Shown here piece by piece: positions 44,345 to 45,073 of a stretch of 45,073 nt of DNA. Under the pieces are notes generated by a model that saw only the letters and a program-made list of their open reading frames with translations, searched no databases and was not told where the DNA came from. Source of the stretch: Azoarcus sp. TTM-91. GTDB taxonomy: Bacteria; Pseudomonadota; Gammaproteobacteria; Burkholderiales; Rhodocyclaceae. The stretch covers positions 1 through 45,073 of the forward strand of contig NZ_WUEI01000033.1 in NCBI RefSeq assembly GCF_012911025.1. The letters run 5' to 3'. How positions within the stretch are numbered: the stretch's first letter is position 1; each line of letters begins with the position of its first letter. A program made the translations under genes and the position numbers.

Positions 44345-45022
44345 TTCTTTGTGCCCGTCTGCCGGCAGCCAGCCCAGCCAGCGGAATAGCAGCCAGGAGA
44401 ACCAGGCGGCGAACCAGGTGGCGTAGAAGCTGAACACGACGTCGCTGAGGAAGTGCCCGCCCTGCGAAACGCGGGCAAGGCCGAAGAGACCGCCTGCCAC
44501 CAGCCCGATCAGCGTCCACCGGCGCCGGGCAAGCGCGCCGCCGAGAAAGCCCAGGCTGACGATGTAGAAGCCGGCGGATGCATGACCGCTGACGAAGGAG
44601 CAGTTGTTGTCGCATTCCCGGCCGGGCACCATCGCCGGGGTGAAGCGGCTCTGGCCGCCGAACTCGCTGACCTTGGCCGGCCGCGCGCGACCCCAGTTGT
44701 CCTTCAGCACCACATCGATCAGCAAGCCCGGCCCCAGGGCCAGCGCGACAAGCAGATAGCCCACCTGGGCGCGCCGCCGGCGTCCTTTTTCACTACGCAC
44801 GAAACAGAAAAAGAACAGGGCGAGGAAGAGGCTGATGATGATGGCCTTGGACATCACCGGAATGCCGCCATAAAGCGCCATCACCAGCGCGCTTTTTTCG
44901 CCGTTGAAATGGCCGTCGCTGAAGAAGGCTGCGCTGGTGGCGAGATCCAGTTGCGGCCACAGGGTGAACAGCAGGGCGAAGAACACCATGCTGACCACCA
45001 TCGTGAGGGTGAGGCGACTCAT
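44330..45022 (-). CDS. PAP2-family membrane phosphatase
   Basis: A 230-residue inner-membrane phosphatase of the PAP2 superfamily. Predicted transmembrane stretches are near residues 6-24, 52-75, 85-105, 145-160, 165-180 and 195-215. The three catalytic motifs are present: KDNWGRARP (C1), FVSGHASAG (C2, catalytic His in SGH) and SQGGHFLSDV (C3, with His). Substrates of the family include undecaprenyl diphosphate, lipid A phosphates and phosphatidylglycerophosphate; this sequence does not decide which. Its 3' end is shared with the terminator of the convergent bactofilin gene. Confidence 0.88.
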   Translation of the reverse strand: MSRLTLTMVVSMVFFALLFTLWPQLDLATSAAFFSDGHFNGEKSALVMALYGGIPVMSKAIIISLFLALFFFCFVRSEKGRRRRAQVGYLLVALALGPGLLIDVVLKDNWGRARPAKVSEFGGQSRFTPAMVPGRECDNNCSFVSGHASAGFYIVSLGFLGGALARRRWTLIGLVAGGLFGLARVSQGGHFLSDVVFSFYATWFAAWFSWLLFRWLGWLPADGHKEKAAA

Positions 45023-45073
45023 TGTGCCGGGGTCTCCGTATTGTCTTCAGCCGGCGGCGGGCTTGCAGGGGGG

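Overview
The window is a high-GC chromosomal segment interrupted by one large, visibly less GC-rich mobile island. The flanking genes point to a betaproteobacterium, probably Rhodocyclales (Thauera/Azoarcus-like): kup, HD-GYP and HDOD signalling proteins, a DUF2062 protein, comEC, a DUF2863 protein, the divergent ppsR/ppsA pair, an M23 peptidase next to a bactofilin, and a PAP2 phosphatase. The genus is inferred from gene content, not measured.

Left flank (1-5581): 3' part of kup, an HD-GYP protein, an HDOD protein, a xanthine phosphoribosyltransferase, a DUF2062 membrane protein and the 5' third of comEC. Right flank (32486-45073): the rest of comEC, an alpha/beta hydrolase, a chemotaxis receptor, msrB, a DUF2863 protein, ppsR and ppsA, M23 peptidase, a small coiled-coil membrane protein, bactofilin and a PAP2 phosphatase.

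Island (about 5582-32485, 26.9 kb): a Tn7-like transposon inserted into comEC. Removing 5582-32490 rejoins comEC in frame, and the 5-bp sequence CGAAT is present on both sides. The ends carry arrays of a TnsB-site-like repeat (core TGACATTAAAGTTCTG): three spread-out copies on the left and six, mostly closely packed, on the right. The transposition operon tnsA-tnsB-tnsC-tnsD/tniQ plus a fifth gene (17429 down to 10494, minus strand) ends in a clear intrinsic terminator. The five-gene order matches the tniCABDE module of Tn6022/AbaR-type elements, which disrupt another competence gene, comM.

Cargo is mainly defence. Left of the tns operon lie a solitary HigA-like regulator and a complete three-gene ABC-3C system (restriction-endonuclease-like effector, middle component, Rad50-like ATPase). 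Right of it lie a DUF6471 regulator; a plasmid replicon module (RHH protein, TrfA-type initiator, four iterons at exactly 22-bp period, paired palindromic operators); a WYL regulator heading a translationally coupled type I restriction operon (hsdM-hsdS-PD-(D/E)XK gene-hsdR-YgjP-like metallopeptidase); and a convergent Thoeris pair (thsB TIR, thsA SIR2-SLOG).

The most unusual points are the comEC insertion site and its orientation relative to conserved codons, a plasmid replicon embedded in a Tn7-like element, a second unrelated set of Tn7-type end repeats (10178-10305) stranded inside the island, and the uncharacterised fifth transposition protein, which ends in an IS5-transposase-like HTH domain.
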